From Prosthecomicrobium pneumaticum (GTDB lineage Bacteria; Pseudomonadota; Alphaproteobacteria; Rhizobiales; Kaistiaceae): a stretch of 64,000 nt of DNA. Positions within the stretch are counted from its first letter, which is position 1, and the number at the start of each line of letters is the position of its first letter. The translations under genes and the position numbers were made by a program. The notes under the pieces were generated by a model that did no database searches, was not told the origin of the DNA, and was given only the letters and a program-made list of their open reading frames with translations. The stretch is from NCBI RefSeq assembly GCF_014199915.1, contig NZ_JACHOO010000002.1, positions 350,756 to 414,755 of the forward strand, read 5' to 3'. This document shows, piece after piece, positions 9,496 through 18,313 of this stretch.

Positions 9496-9603
9496 CGGCC
9501 ACCCCCTCGCGCGCGCCGCGGGAGAGGGGGGAAGGCATTCCGTCCGCGGGCGGGATTGCGCCGGATGAAGCGGTCCCTCCGCGGACCGCAGCAACGCCGG
9601 GCA

Positions 9604-9641
9604 TCCCTCCCCCGCAAGGCGGGAGAGGGTTCGGTGAGGGC
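9604..9641. repeat. Dispersed GGGAGAGGG palindrome between hemF and ilvE
   Basis: TCCCTCCCCCGC-AAG-GCGGGAGAGGG followed by GGTGAGGG. This is a member of the intergenic family also seen at 18938, 25586 and 56607. A further fragment, CCGCGGGAGAGGGG, lies near 9517. It sits between two convergent genes. Confidence 0.7.
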
Positions 9642-9643
9642 CT

Positions 9644-10543
9644 TCAGGCGTTGGCGGCGCGCTTCTGGACGGCGGCCGGGCGGACCGCGGCGGAGTAGTC
9701 GTCCATCAGCGTCTTGGTGATCGCGCCCGGCGTGAAGCGGAACTCGCCGACTTCCGACACCGGCGTCACCTCGGCGGCCGTGCCGGTCAGCCAGCATTCG
9801 GAGAAGGTCGAGAGCTCCTCGGGCATGATCGCCCGCTCGATCAGCTCGTAGCCGCGGGCGCGGGCGAGGTCGATCACCGTGCGGCGGGTGATGCCGTCGA
9901 GGAAGCAGTCCGCCTTCGGCGTGTGGATGACACCGTCCTTGACGAAGAAGACATTGGCGCCGGTCGCCTCCGCCACCTGGCCGCGCCAGTCGAGCATCAG
10001 CGCGTCGGCATAGCCATTGTCTTCCGCCTCGTGCTTCGAGATGGTGCAGATCATGTAGAGACCCGCCGCCTTCGAACGCGACGGCGCGGTCGCCGGGTCC
10101 GGCCGGCGATATTTCGCCCATTGCAGCCGGATGCCCTTCAGACGCTCGGCCGGGCTGAAATAGGACGGCCATTCCCACGCCGCGACGGCGAGGTGGATGG
10201 TGTTCTTCTGCGCCGACACGCCCATCATTTCGCTGCCGCGCCAGGCGATCGGCCGGATATAGCCGTCGACGAGGCCGTTCCTGGCGAGCGTCGCATTGCA
10301 GGCCGCGTCGATCTCGGCGACCGTATAGGGCACCTTGAAGCCGAGGATGCGGGCGGATTCGACGAGCCGCTCGGAATGCTCGGTCAGCTTGAAAATCTCG
10401 CCGCCATAAGCGCGCTCACCCTCGAACACGGCACTGCCGTAATGCAGCGCATGGGTGAGCACATGCACCTTCGCTTCCTTCCAGGGCACGAACGCCCCGT
10501 CCAGCCAGATGAATCCGTCGCGCTGGTCGAAGGGAACCGACAT
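9644..10543 (-). CDS. ilvE: Branched-chain amino acid aminotransferase
   Basis: A 299-residue fold-type IV PLP enzyme that interconverts valine, leucine and isoleucine with their 2-keto acids. The PLP lysine is in SKAAGLYMI, and the phosphate-binding motif is EATGANVFFVKDG; the N-terminal FIWLDGAFVPWKEAKVHVLTHALHYG region is typical, written here only to its key residues H-LHYG. Length is normal. It is divergent from the MarR-family regulator at 10782 across 238 bp, an arrangement common in alphaproteobacteria. Confidence 0.93.
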   Translation of the reverse strand: MSVPFDQRDGFIWLDGAFVPWKEAKVHVLTHALHYGSAVFEGERAYGGEIFKLTEHSERLVESARILGFKVPYTVAEIDAACNATLARNGLVDGYIRPIAWRGSEMMGVSAQKNTIHLAVAAWEWPSYFSPAERLKGIRLQWAKYRRPDPATAPSRSKAAGLYMICTISKHEAEDNGYADALMLDWRGQVAEATGANVFFVKDGVIHTPKADCFLDGITRRTVIDLARARGYELIERAIMPEELSTFSECWLTGTAAEVTPVSEVGEFRFTPGAITKTLMDDYSAAVRPAAVQKRAANA

Positions 10544-10781
10544 CTCTCGCTCCTCGGGCAGGGGCCGTCCCGACGGCCCTCTCGTAAAGGCATTCTATCG
10601 CGTCGCGGGTTTGGCGGCATAGCACCGTCAGACGCGTTTTGCGCCGCGGCGAAACAGTCGATAAGCTGCCGATCGAGGGCCTTCGGCCGGAGAATTGCCG
10701 TGAGGAAGGCGGACGGTGGGCGCGGACGATCCTTTCGCCGGGACCGCATGAGACGTAACAATCGAACCGAAATATGTCAAT

Positions 10782-11318
10782 ATGGCTGACGTAAATTTCG
10801 TGGCTGACGCATCGGACCCGGAGGCGTCGTCCTCGGCGCCGCCGATCGCCGAGCCGCTCACCCGCGAGGCGATTCCCGAAGTGGCGCTGATCGAGCTCCT
10901 GTTCTTCGCCTATCGCGACTTCGTGTCCGACCCGGACGCCGTGCTCGAGGATTTCGGCTTCGGGCGGGCGCATCACCGGGTCGTGCACTTCGTCAACCGC
11001 AATCCCGGCATCCGCGTCGCCGACCTGCTCGACATCCTGAAGATCACCAAGCAGAGTCTCGGGCGCGTGCTGAAGGAGCTGGTCGATACCGGCTTCGTCG
11101 AGCAGCGCCCCGGCCCGGTCGACCGCCGCCAGCGCCTCCTCTATCCGACGCAGAAGGGCCGGGCGCTGGCCGAGCGGCTGATCGAGCCGCAGGCGCGCCG
11201 GATCGCCGCCGCGCTCGACGCGCTCGACCCGAAGGAACGCGCCGGGGCGGAGCATTTCCTGCGCCTCGTCGTCGATCCCGCCGATCGCGACGCCGTCGCG
11301 CGGCTGACGGCACGCTAG
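10782..11318 (+). CDS. MarR-family transcriptional regulator (PetP-like)
   Basis: A 178-residue winged-helix protein. The recognition region is VADLLDILKITKQSLGRVL, followed by the wing VEQRPGPVDRRQRLLYPTQKG, as in MarR proteins. The gene is 9 bp from a response-regulator gene, which is in turn 2 bp from a sensor kinase. MarR plus OmpR-type regulator pairs are known as petP-petR in Rhodobacter. The ATG at 10782 lies in an AT-rich upstream stretch (AAATATGTCAATATGG) that probably contains its promoter. Its ligand and targets are unknown. Confidence 0.85.
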   Translation: MADVNFVADASDPEASSSAPPIAEPLTREAIPEVALIELLFFAYRDFVSDPDAVLEDFGFGRAHHRVVHFVNRNPGIRVADLLDILKITKQSLGRVLKELVDTGFVEQRPGPVDRRQRLLYPTQKGRALAERLIEPQARRIAAALDALDPKERAGAEHFLRLVVDPADRDAVARLTAR

Positions 11319-11327
11319 GGTCCCGCA

Positions 11328-12056
11328 ATGCCACCGATGATCGAGACCGACCGGCCCGAGGCCGCCCCGCCCGAGGACGACGCGCCCCATCTCCTCGTCG
11401 TCGACGACGACAGCCGGCTGCGCGATCTCCTGTCGCGCTATCTGCGCGACAACGGCTATCGCGTCACCGTCGCGGCGGATGCGGCGGATGCGCGCCGCCG
11501 GCTCGAAGGCCTCGCCTTCGACTGTCTGATCCTCGACGTGATGATGCCGGGCGAGAGCGGCCTCGACCTCACCGAGAGCCTGCGCATCGACAATGACGTG
11601 CCGATCCTGATGCTGACCGCGCGGGCGGAGGCGGAGAGCCGCATCCGCGGTCTCGAGGTCGGCGCCGACGATTATCTCGCCAAGCCCTTCGAGCCGCGCG
11701 AACTGCTTCTGCGGGTCGGCAACATCCTGCGGCGCGGCGCGCCGGTCGCCTCGCCGCTGATCGAGCAGGTCCGCTTCGGGCCGTTCTCCTTCCATCTCGG
11801 CCGGCGCGAGCTGCGCCGCGGCAGCGAGACGATCCGGCTGACCGAACGCGAACGCCAGATCATGGCCGTCTTCGCGGCGACGCCGAACGAGACGGTACCG
11901 CGCCAGGCGCTGCTCGCCGGCGACGATCCGGCGAGCGAGCGTACCGTCGACGTGCAGATCAACCGGCTCCGCCGCAAGATCGAGGTCGACCCGGCCAATC
12001 CCTTGTTCCTGCAGACGGTGCGCGGCATCGGCTACCGGCTGGTCACGGAGGCCTGA
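11328..12056 (+). CDS. OmpR-family response regulator (PetR-like)
   Basis: A 242-residue DNA-binding response regulator. The receiver domain (about residues 20-135) has acidic pocket VVDDD at 24-28, phosphorylation Asp70 in LILDVMMPG, and the conserved lysine in LAKPFEP. The C-terminal winged helix (about 145-240) includes LTERERQIMAVF and SERTVDVQINRLRRKIE. The cognate kinase is almost certainly the product of the next gene, 2 bp downstream. Confidence 0.93.
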   Translation: MPPMIETDRPEAAPPEDDAPHLLVVDDDSRLRDLLSRYLRDNGYRVTVAADAADARRRLEGLAFDCLILDVMMPGESGLDLTESLRIDNDVPILMLTARAEAESRIRGLEVGADDYLAKPFEPRELLLRVGNILRRGAPVASPLIEQVRFGPFSFHLGRRELRRGSETIRLTERERQIMAVFAATPNETVPRQALLAGDDPASERTVDVQINRLRRKIEVDPANPLFLQTVRGIGYRLVTEA

Positions 12057-12058
12057 CG

Positions 12059-13528
12059 ATGGCGGGGCGGCCCGGCATCGCCGCGCGGGCCGCCGGACCG
12101 CTCAAGCCCTGGTTCCGCCGCCCGGCGGCGCGCGCGGTGCGCCGCTTCCTCATCCGGGCCGGCGTCGTCGCCGCCCCGCTCTGGCGCCGGGCGCGCGTGC
12201 CGCTCGATTTCCTCGGCGCGCAGCTGACCGCGGTCATGCCGAAGGGGCTCTATGCCCGGGCGCTCATCATCATCATCACGCCGATCGTCATCCTGCAGTC
12301 GGTCGTCGCCTTCGTCTTCATGGAGCGGCACTGGCAGACCGTGACGCGCCGGCTTTCGGCGGCGACGGTGCGCGATGTCGCCGCGATCGTCGAGCTGCTC
12401 GAGACCCGGCCGGCGGGTGCCTCGCCCGACGAGATCCTGCGCGTCGCGCGCGACCAGCTCAACCTGACCGTCGATCTGCTGCCGCCCGATCCGCTGCCCG
12501 CGGTGCGGCCGAAGCCCTTCTTCTCGCTCCTCGACAGCGCGCTCTCGCGCGAACTCACAAGCCAGGTCGGCAAGCCGTTCTGGATCGACACGGTCGGACG
12601 CTCGAACCTCGTCGAGATCCGCATCCGGCTCGACGAAGCGGTGCTGCGCGTGCTCGCCCGCCGCAGCCAGACCTACGCCTCCAATTCCGAGATCTTCATC
12701 CTGTGGATGGTCGGCACCAGCCTCGTTCTGCTCACCATCGCCATCCTCTTCCTGCGCAACCAGATCCGGCCGATCCAGCGGCTCGCCCAGGCGGCCGACG
12801 AGTTCGGCAAGGGCCGGCCGGTCGACGATTTCACGCCGCGCGGCGCCACCGAGGTGCGGCGGGCGGCGATCACCTTCATGGAGATGCGCGACCGCATCCA
12901 GCGCATGATCGACCAGCGCACGGCAATGCTCGCCGGCGTCAGCCACGACCTTCGCACGATCCTCACCCGCTTCCGGCTGCAGCTCGCCTTTTTCGGCAGC
13001 GGGCCGGATGTCGAGGCGCTGCGCAAGGACGTCGACGACATGCAGAAAATGCTCGAGGGCTATCTCGCCTTCGCCCGCGGCGACGCCGAGGAGGAGACGG
13101 CCGAGACCGACATGGCGGCGATGCTCGACGAGCTCGCCGACGAGGCGCGGCGCGCCGGCCATATCGTCACCACCCGCTTCGCCGGCCCGCCGGCCGTCCG
13201 GCTGCGGCCGCACGGCTTCAAGCGCTGCCTCGGCAATCTGGTCGCCAATGCCTGCCGCCATGGCGAGACCGTCTCGATCGCCGGCACCCATGCCGGAGGA
13301 TGGCTCGATATCGTCGTCGACGATGACGGCCCCGGCATCGCGCCCGAACAGCGCGAGATCGTCTTCAAGCCCTTCTATCGTCTCGACGAGGCCCGCAATC
13401 TCGACGAGAGCGGCACCGGCCTCGGCCTCGCGATCGCCCGCGACATCGCCCGCGGCCATGGCGGCGAGATCACGCTCGAGGACGGCCCCGCCGGCGGCCT
13501 GCGCGCCCGGGTGCGCATCCCGGCCTGA
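12059..13528 (+). CDS. EnvZ-like sensor histidine kinase
   Basis: A 489-residue membrane kinase. A basic N-terminal tail of about 65 residues precedes TM1 (about 68-88); a periplasmic sensor region follows to TM2 (about 213-233), then a HAMP domain, dimerisation domain with phospho-acceptor His296 in GVSHDLRTILTRF, and an ATPase domain with N-box LGNLVANACRH, G1 DDDGPGIA and G2 GTGLGLAIA. The usual proline after the H-box LRT is isoleucine here. It would phosphorylate the regulator encoded immediately upstream. The stimulus is unknown. Confidence 0.92.
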   Translation: MAGRPGIAARAAGPLKPWFRRPAARAVRRFLIRAGVVAAPLWRRARVPLDFLGAQLTAVMPKGLYARALIIIITPIVILQSVVAFVFMERHWQTVTRRLSAATVRDVAAIVELLETRPAGASPDEILRVARDQLNLTVDLLPPDPLPAVRPKPFFSLLDSALSRELTSQVGKPFWIDTVGRSNLVEIRIRLDEAVLRVLARRSQTYASNSEIFILWMVGTSLVLLTIAILFLRNQIRPIQRLAQAADEFGKGRPVDDFTPRGATEVRRAAITFMEMRDRIQRMIDQRTAMLAGVSHDLRTILTRFRLQLAFFGSGPDVEALRKDVDDMQKMLEGYLAFARGDAEEETAETDMAAMLDELADEARRAGHIVTTRFAGPPAVRLRPHGFKRCLGNLVANACRHGETVSIAGTHAGGWLDIVVDDDGPGIAPEQREIVFKPFYRLDEARNLDESGTGLGLAIARDIARGHGGEITLEDGPAGGLRARVRIPA

Positions 13529-13721
13529 CCGCGGGGTCCGCGAAGGCCAGACGCGCCCGCCGCGGAGGACGGCGGCGCCCGCACCGCGACGGCCGGAGAA
13601 GCCCCGGCCGGTCGCCTGCCCGTCAAGCCGGCGGCGCGCCGGTCCGCGGCGTGCGGCCGAGAGCCCCACCTTGGAACGAGAGCCCCACCCAGGAGACGCG
13701 GGCAGGCCGACTCCGCCCACG

Positions 13722-13752
13722 AAAAAGGCCGCCGGCGCGACGCCGGCGGCCC
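13722..13752 (-). terminator. Intrinsic terminator of the porin gene
   Basis: On the minus strand, a GC-rich stem GGCCGCCGGC/GCCGGCGGCC (loop about 5 nt, at 13727-13751) is followed by TTTTT (13726-13722). It lies 29 bp beyond the stop codon of the minus-strand porin gene at 13781. Confidence 0.75.
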
Positions 13753-13780
13753 GTCCCCCGCGGCGCAGCCGCCGAAAGGC

Positions 13781-14437
13781 TCAGAAGTGGAAGTTGAGGC
13801 CGGCCCGCACGATGTCGGCCGAAACGTCGTTGTCGCTCTCGAACGGGCCAAAATCGAAGGTCTCGCTGCCGTAATCGAGGTGCAGATACTCGACCTTCAG
13901 CGACACCTTCTGCGTCACGAAGGCTTCGACACCGGCGCCGAGCGCCCAGCCGACCAGCGTCTTGTCGTCGCTGCCGACGCCCTCCACCGAGGCGCTGGCA
14001 TCCGAAACGGCGAGACCGCCGGTGCCATAGACGAGGAAGCGGTCGAAGGCGTAGCCGGCGCGCAGCCGGGCCGTCGCGCCCCAGTCGGACGAGGTGCTGA
14101 TCGTCCCGCCGTCGAAGGTGTCGCCGCTCACATCGGAGAGCGAGAAGTCGAACTCGGCACCGATGACGAACGGGCCGTTCTGGAAATTGTAACCCGCCTG
14201 CACGCCGCCGAAGAGGCCATCGGCATCGAAACTCCCGGAGGTCAGGCTGTCATAGTCGATGTCGGACCAGGCATAGCCGCCATGCACGCCGATATAGAGG
14301 CCACTCCAGTCGAAGGCCGGAGCGGCCGGGGCGAGCACGGGCGCCGGCGCCGGCTCGTAACCGGTGAGGTCCGCGGCCTGCGCCACCGAAACGAAACCGG
14401 CGAGCGCAACGCCCGCGAGAAGAAGCGAAGTCCGCAT
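13781..14437 (-). CDS. Small outer-membrane beta-barrel protein (Omp25/Omp31 type)
   Basis: A 218-residue protein with a signal peptide (MRTSLLLAGVALAGF, cut after QAA) and a porin-like beta barrel. Family signs are FDWSGLYIGVHGGYAWSD after the linker, YNFQNGPFVIGAEFDFS, WGATARLRAGYAFDRFL, and the C-terminal strand ending in aromatic NFHF, the signal for outer-membrane insertion. I prefer the ATG at 14437, 9 bases after AGGGG, over one three codons upstream at 14446. It is monocistronic with its own terminator. Confidence 0.88.
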   Translation of the reverse strand: MRTSLLLAGVALAGFVSVAQAADLTGYEPAPAPVLAPAAPAFDWSGLYIGVHGGYAWSDIDYDSLTSGSFDADGLFGGVQAGYNFQNGPFVIGAEFDFSLSDVSGDTFDGGTISTSSDWGATARLRAGYAFDRFLVYGTGGLAVSDASASVEGVGSDDKTLVGWALGAGVEAFVTQKVSLKVEYLHLDYGSETFDFGPFESDNDVSADIVRAGLNFHF

Positions 14438-14577
14438 CGTCAACATCCCCTACGCCTTTACTGTCCGGCGAGGACACTAACGCAACCGCAGATTCCCTTC
14501 ATCCGCATTTTCTACAGGGCCGGGTCTTTCCCCGGTTGCGTGACGGCGGTACCACACCGCCGCCCGCGACGCCGGCA

Positions 14578-15420
14578 TCAGGCCGGCGTGAGCCGCACCG
14601 TTGTGCCCCAGGGATCGCGCAGTTCGCGCTCGCTGGCGATCGCCGGGCCGTCGAGACGGACATAGGCGAGGCCGGTGCGCGCCGGATCGCGCGGACCCGC
14701 GCCGCGGCTCGACCAGGTGTTGGCGGCGATGTGGTGGTGATAGCCGCCCGAGGCGAGGAAGGCGGCGCCCGGCCAGCTCGTCACCGTGTCGAGCCCGACC
14801 TCGCTCCGCCACCAGGCCTCCGCGACGGCCGCGTCGCCGACGCGCAGATGGACATGGCCGATCCGGGTCAGCGCCGGTGCGGCGCCATAGGGTTCGGCGT
14901 CGCCACGGCTGCGCTCGAGCGCCTCGAAGTCGATCGGCGCGTTCGCCATCTTCAGCCGTCCGCCCTCGCGCGGCCATTCGGCCGGGTCGCGGTCGGCATA
15001 GATCTCGACGCCATTGCCCTCCGGGTCGGTCAGATAGAAGGCCTCGCTGACGAGATGGTCGGCGAGCCCGTCGATCTTGATGGAGTCCGCGGCGGCGCGG
15101 CGCACCCAGCGAGCGAGATCGCGGCGGCTCGGCAGCAGGAAGGCGGTGTGGAAGAGGCCGGCGGCGCGCCGGTCGTCGCCCGCCGCGTCCGCTGCCGCGC
15201 GGCGGAGGATGAGAAACGGCACGCCGCCCGCGCCGAGCGCGATGCCGCCCTCGGGGGCCGTGCCCGTCGGCTCGAGGCCGAGCACCTGGCGATACCAGGC
15301 GGCGACGGTCTGCGGATCGCGGGCGGCGAGCGCCACCTCGGCGATGCGGACCGGCCGCGTGAGCGCGAAGGGCAGCGCCTCGGCCGCACGGGCGGGCGCA
15401 TCGGAAAGGGGGGCGGACAT
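14578..15420 (-). CDS. VOC-family dioxygenase/glyoxalase-like protein
   Basis: A 280-residue protein with two vicinal-oxygen-chelate repeats. The first (about residues 20-140) starts RIAEVALAARDPQTVAAWY and has FHTAFLLP; the second (about 170-270) has GHVHLRVGDAAVAEAWW and GGYHHHIAANTW. This resembles the CatE (catechol 2,3-dioxygenase) type. Metal ligands are likely the histidines in these motifs and a glutamate. Start at 15420 is set by GAGGAG just upstream; a longer frame reaches 15561. The substrate cannot be assigned from context. Confidence 0.82.
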   Translation of the reverse strand: MSAPLSDAPARAAEALPFALTRPVRIAEVALAARDPQTVAAWYRQVLGLEPTGTAPEGGIALGAGGVPFLILRRAAADAAGDDRRAAGLFHTAFLLPSRRDLARWVRRAAADSIKIDGLADHLVSEAFYLTDPEGNGVEIYADRDPAEWPREGGRLKMANAPIDFEALERSRGDAEPYGAAPALTRIGHVHLRVGDAAVAEAWWRSEVGLDTVTSWPGAAFLASGGYHHHIAANTWSSRGAGPRDPARTGLAYVRLDGPAIASERELRDPWGTTVRLTPA

Positions 15421-15557
15421 CGGACGGCTCCTCGAAGCGCGGCGCCGGGCCTCCGGCGCGATCGGACGCTGTTCGCCCGAATATGCGCCCGAGGCGGGCC
15501 GCCGCGCAGCCGCTTTTCCGTGAACGGTGTGTGCTGTGAAACGCCGCCCTGCGGCCT

Positions 15558-15914
15558 TCAAAACAGCCGGCCGCCGTCGGGCACCCGGCGCTCCGTCGCG
15601 GCGAGCACCACCGCGCCCTCCGCGTCCGGCAGGCCGAGCGTCAGCACCTCCGACATGAAGGGGCCGATCTGGCGCGGCGGGAAGTTGACGACGGCGAGCA
15701 CCTGCCGGCCGACGAGATCCTCCGGCCGATAGTATTTGGTGATCTGAGCGGAGGATTTCTTCCGGCCGAGCTCGGGTCCGAAATCGATCACCAGCCGGTA
15801 GGCGGGCTTTCGCGCCTGCGGGAACGGCTCGGCCTCGACGATCGTGCCGGCGCGGATGTCGACCTTCAGGAAATCGTCGAAGCCGATCCGCGCCGTTTCG
15901 CCCGCCCCGTCCAT
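15558..15914 (-). CDS. csaA: CsaA-like tRNA-binding protein
   Basis: A 118-residue single OB-fold tRNA-binding domain, related to the C-terminal domain of methionyl-tRNA synthetase and to CsaA. Typical sequence: FLKVDIRAGTIVEAE, YRLVIDFGPELGRKKSSAQIT, VVNFPPRQIGPFMSEVLTLG. CsaA has been described as a chaperone-like protein in Bacillus; the role in alphaproteobacteria is unclear. Length is normal for the family (about 110). It is 54 bp from the TetR gene on the same strand. Confidence 0.88.
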   Translation of the reverse strand: MDGAGETARIGFDDFLKVDIRAGTIVEAEPFPQARKPAYRLVIDFGPELGRKKSSAQITKYYRPEDLVGRQVLAVVNFPPRQIGPFMSEVLTLGLPDAEGAVVLAATERRVPDGGRLF

Positions 15915-15968
15915 CGCCCGCTCCCGTGTTTTCGTCCCGGCCCTGCTAGCACGCCGGGACGGCGCCGC

Positions 15969-16640
15969 TCAACCGACCGAGGCCTCCGCCGCCTCCTCCG
16001 GCGCGGGCCGCGGCTCCGGCGCGGGGTGCGCGCGCCGGCGCTCGAAGCGGCGGGCGATCCGGCAGGCGCCGCCGACGACGCGGTCGAGCCGGCGCTCGAT
16101 CGCCTCGGCGCGGTCGAGTTCGTGATCGAGGGCCGACATGGTCTTCGAGAGATCCGGATCGGTGTCGTCCTTCCACACCGCGAGGACACGCAGGCCGAGG
16201 AGGACGAGGCCCTGGACGCGGGCGGCGCCGCGCAGGCCCTCGGCCGGGATGCCGGCGGCGGCGAGGGTGAAGCGCGCCGAGGTGCGCGCGAGATCGTTGA
16301 GACAGAGCGCCAGCGCCGGCTGACGCCGCGCCGACCGTTCGAGCGAGGCGAGCGCCGCCTTGTGCGGCTCGATCGTGTCGAGCCGCCGCATGACGAGTTC
16401 GAACAGCCGCTCGCGCGCCGTATCGCCCTCCACCGCACCGCCCTCGGCATCGAGCACCGTGCGGTCGGTGCGGCGGACGAAATCGGCGAGGATGGCGAGC
16501 TTGCCGTCGTATTGCGCCCGCACCGCGCCGAGCGTCACGCCGGCCTTTGCCGCGATCGCATCGAGCCCGATCGTCTCGAAGCTCCGTTCGGCGAGCAGCG
16601 CGAGCAGCGCATCGACGATCTGCGTCCTCACCTCGTCCAT
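15969..16640 (-). CDS. TetR-family transcriptional regulator
   Basis: A 223-residue regulator with N-terminal helix-turn-helix (residues about 5-50: IVDALLALLAERSFETIGLDAIAAKAGVTLGAV, quoted in part as TIGLDAIAAKAGVT). The C-terminal ligand domain has no recognisable specificity, and the tail is rich in proline and glutamate. The start MDEVRTQ at 16640 is chosen because the HTH begins right after it; the frame extends upstream to 16697. It may control csaA or itself. Confidence 0.82.
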   Translation of the reverse strand: MDEVRTQIVDALLALLAERSFETIGLDAIAAKAGVTLGAVRAQYDGKLAILADFVRRTDRTVLDAEGGAVEGDTARERLFELVMRRLDTIEPHKAALASLERSARRQPALALCLNDLARTSARFTLAAAGIPAEGLRGAARVQGLVLLGLRVLAVWKDDTDPDLSKTMSALDHELDRAEAIERRLDRVVGGACRIARRFERRRAHPAPEPRPAPEEAAEASVG

Positions 16641-16750
16641 CGCTCCATCCTTTCGCGGAAGATGCCCCCGATGAGAATAGGTGCGGAACCCCGACATTAA
16701 AGAGGCCGGCCGAGGAGGAAGACCGCGCCAGGGCGGTCACCACCCCCGCA

Positions 16751-16877
16751 CACCCGTCACCCCGGCCTCTGTGCCGGGGTCCATAATCGTGCCGCCGGGC
16801 GATCGGACGCTGCGAGGGCGGTCACCACCCCCCGCACACCCGTCACCCCGGCCTCCGTGCCGGGGTCCATAATCGTG
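16751..16877. repeat. Two tandem copies of the CCCCGGC palindrome element
   Basis: Copies at 16751-16791 and 16837-16877 (period 86 bp) are inverted forms of the element found in the array at 1-1118: CACCCGTCACCCC-GGC...GCC-GGGGTCCATAATCGTG. They lie in the gap between the TetR gene and the end of proC, which otherwise holds no gene. Confidence 0.85.
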
Positions 16878-16944
16878 CCGCCGGGCGAGAGGCGCACCGG
16901 GTGTCGGGATCGGCCGACCTTTCGCGGGCCGCCGCTCCCGGCCC

Positions 16945-17766
16945 TCAGGCGAGTTCTTCCGAGCGGCGCTTGGCCGCCGCGACGGCGGCGTCGAGGAGGG
17001 CTTGCATTCCGTCCTCCGCCATCAGCACGGCGAGCGCCGCCGCCGTCGTGCCGTTCGGCGAGGTGACGTTGCGCCGCAGCGTATCGGGCGGCAGCGGCGA
17101 GCGGTGGAGCAGTTCGCCGGCGCCCTCGACCGTCAGCCGGGCGAGCTTTGCTGCGAGCGGCGCCGGCAGGCCGGCCTTCTCGCCCGCCGCGGCGAGCGCC
17201 TCGGCGAGCAGGAAGACATAGGCCGGACCGGAGCCCGACACCGCGGTCACCGCGTCGATCAACGCCTCGTCCTCGACCCATTCGACCGCGCCGACCGCCT
17301 CGAGGAGCGCCGTCACGATCGCCCGGTCCGCAGCGCGCACCGCGCCATTGCCGACGGCGACGGTGACGCCGCGGCCGACCTGCGCCGGCGTGTTCGGCAT
17401 CGAGCGCACCACCGCCCCGCCGAGCGCGGCCTCGAGGGTCGCGACCGTCGTCCCGGCGGCGATCGACAGCGTCACCGTTCCCGGCCCGACCAGCGCGGCG
17501 ACCGCCGGCAGCGCCGCGCCCATCATCTGCGGCTTGACGGCGATCAGCAGCACCCGCGCCGTCAGCCCTTGCGGCGGCACCGCCTCGATCGCCACGCCCG
17601 CGGCCGCGGCGCGGGCGCGCGTCTCGTCGGGCGGCGCGGGATCGACGATGCGCAGCGCCGCGGGATCGATGCCGCGGTCGAGCCAGCCGGCGAGCAGTGC
17701 GCCGCCCATCTTGCCCGCCCCGATCAGGACGAGCGGCGTGGCGGCGGAGAGTTCGGCGAACGGCAT
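16945..17766 (-). CDS. proC: Pyrroline-5-carboxylate reductase
   Basis: A 273-residue enzyme for the last step of proline synthesis (NAD(P)H reduction of P5C). The Rossmann motif LIGAGKMGGALL is near the N-terminus; the family signature is in SGSGPAYVFLLAEAL, with DAVTAVSGSG before it and TVEGAGELL after. Start at 17766 (MPFAELSA) is supported by GAGGAG; the frame extends 10 codons further upstream. Length is typical. Confidence 0.95.
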   Translation of the reverse strand: MPFAELSAATPLVLIGAGKMGGALLAGWLDRGIDPAALRIVDPAPPDETRARAAAAGVAIEAVPPQGLTARVLLIAVKPQMMGAALPAVAALVGPGTVTLSIAAGTTVATLEAALGGAVVRSMPNTPAQVGRGVTVAVGNGAVRAADRAIVTALLEAVGAVEWVEDEALIDAVTAVSGSGPAYVFLLAEALAAAGEKAGLPAPLAAKLARLTVEGAGELLHRSPLPPDTLRRNVTSPNGTTAAALAVLMAEDGMQALLDAAVAAAKRRSEELA

Positions 17767-17847
17767 TTTCGGCTCCTCGGTGCGTTGCGCCCTCATAAGC
17801 CGGCTGCCGCGGCGGTCAAGCGGCGCCGCGCCGGGCGGCGGGCGATG

Positions 17848-18210
17848 TCAATCCGGGGCGAGAAAACCGCGCAGGTCCGCGACGCCGCTCGCGATCGCCG
17901 CCGCGGCGTCGCGCTCCATCGTCCGGTAGCGGGCGAGCACCTCGGCGCCGAGCGGGGTCAGCCGCGCCGTGCCGCCGCCGCCGGCGCCGCCCTTCGAGGT
18001 CTCGATCAGCGGTTCGCGGAAGGCGGCGTTCATCTCGCGCACCAGCGTCCAGACGCGCTTGGCGCTCATCTCGAGCCGCTCGCCGGCGGCGGCGAGCGAG
18101 CCGGTCTGCGCGACCGCGGCCATCAGATCGGCCTTGCCCGGCCCGAGCGCGAAACCGGGCTTCAGCACGACCCGGAAGCGCAGGCCTTCGGTCTGGTTGG
18201 AGAAGCGCAT
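17848..18210 (-). CDS. ModE-type winged-helix DNA-binding protein (HTH domain only)
   Basis: A 120-residue protein matching the N-terminal DNA-binding domain of ModE (LysR-like winged helix): KADLMAAVAQTGSLAAAGERLEMSAKRVWTLV and the glycine-rich wing GGAGGGGTARLTPLG (motifs given in part: TGSLAAAGERLEMS). ModE's C-terminal molybdate-binding domains are absent. An alternative ATG at 18270 (MRSRRSPR) has a better ribosome binding site (GAGG) and would add 20 basic residues. It is divergent from a HupE/UreJ gene, so may act on that promoter. Confidence 0.8.
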   Translation of the reverse strand: MRFSNQTEGLRFRVVLKPGFALGPGKADLMAAVAQTGSLAAAGERLEMSAKRVWTLVREMNAAFREPLIETSKGGAGGGGTARLTPLGAEVLARYRTMERDAAAAIASGVADLRGFLAPD

Positions 18211-18313
18211 CGTGCCGGGGTCCCGCCGTCTTGCCTTCGCCGTCGCGCGCGGCGAACGTCTGGAACGCATCTTGCTGACCTCGCCGCGCCACGTCCATGG
18301 GAGAAGATCGAGA

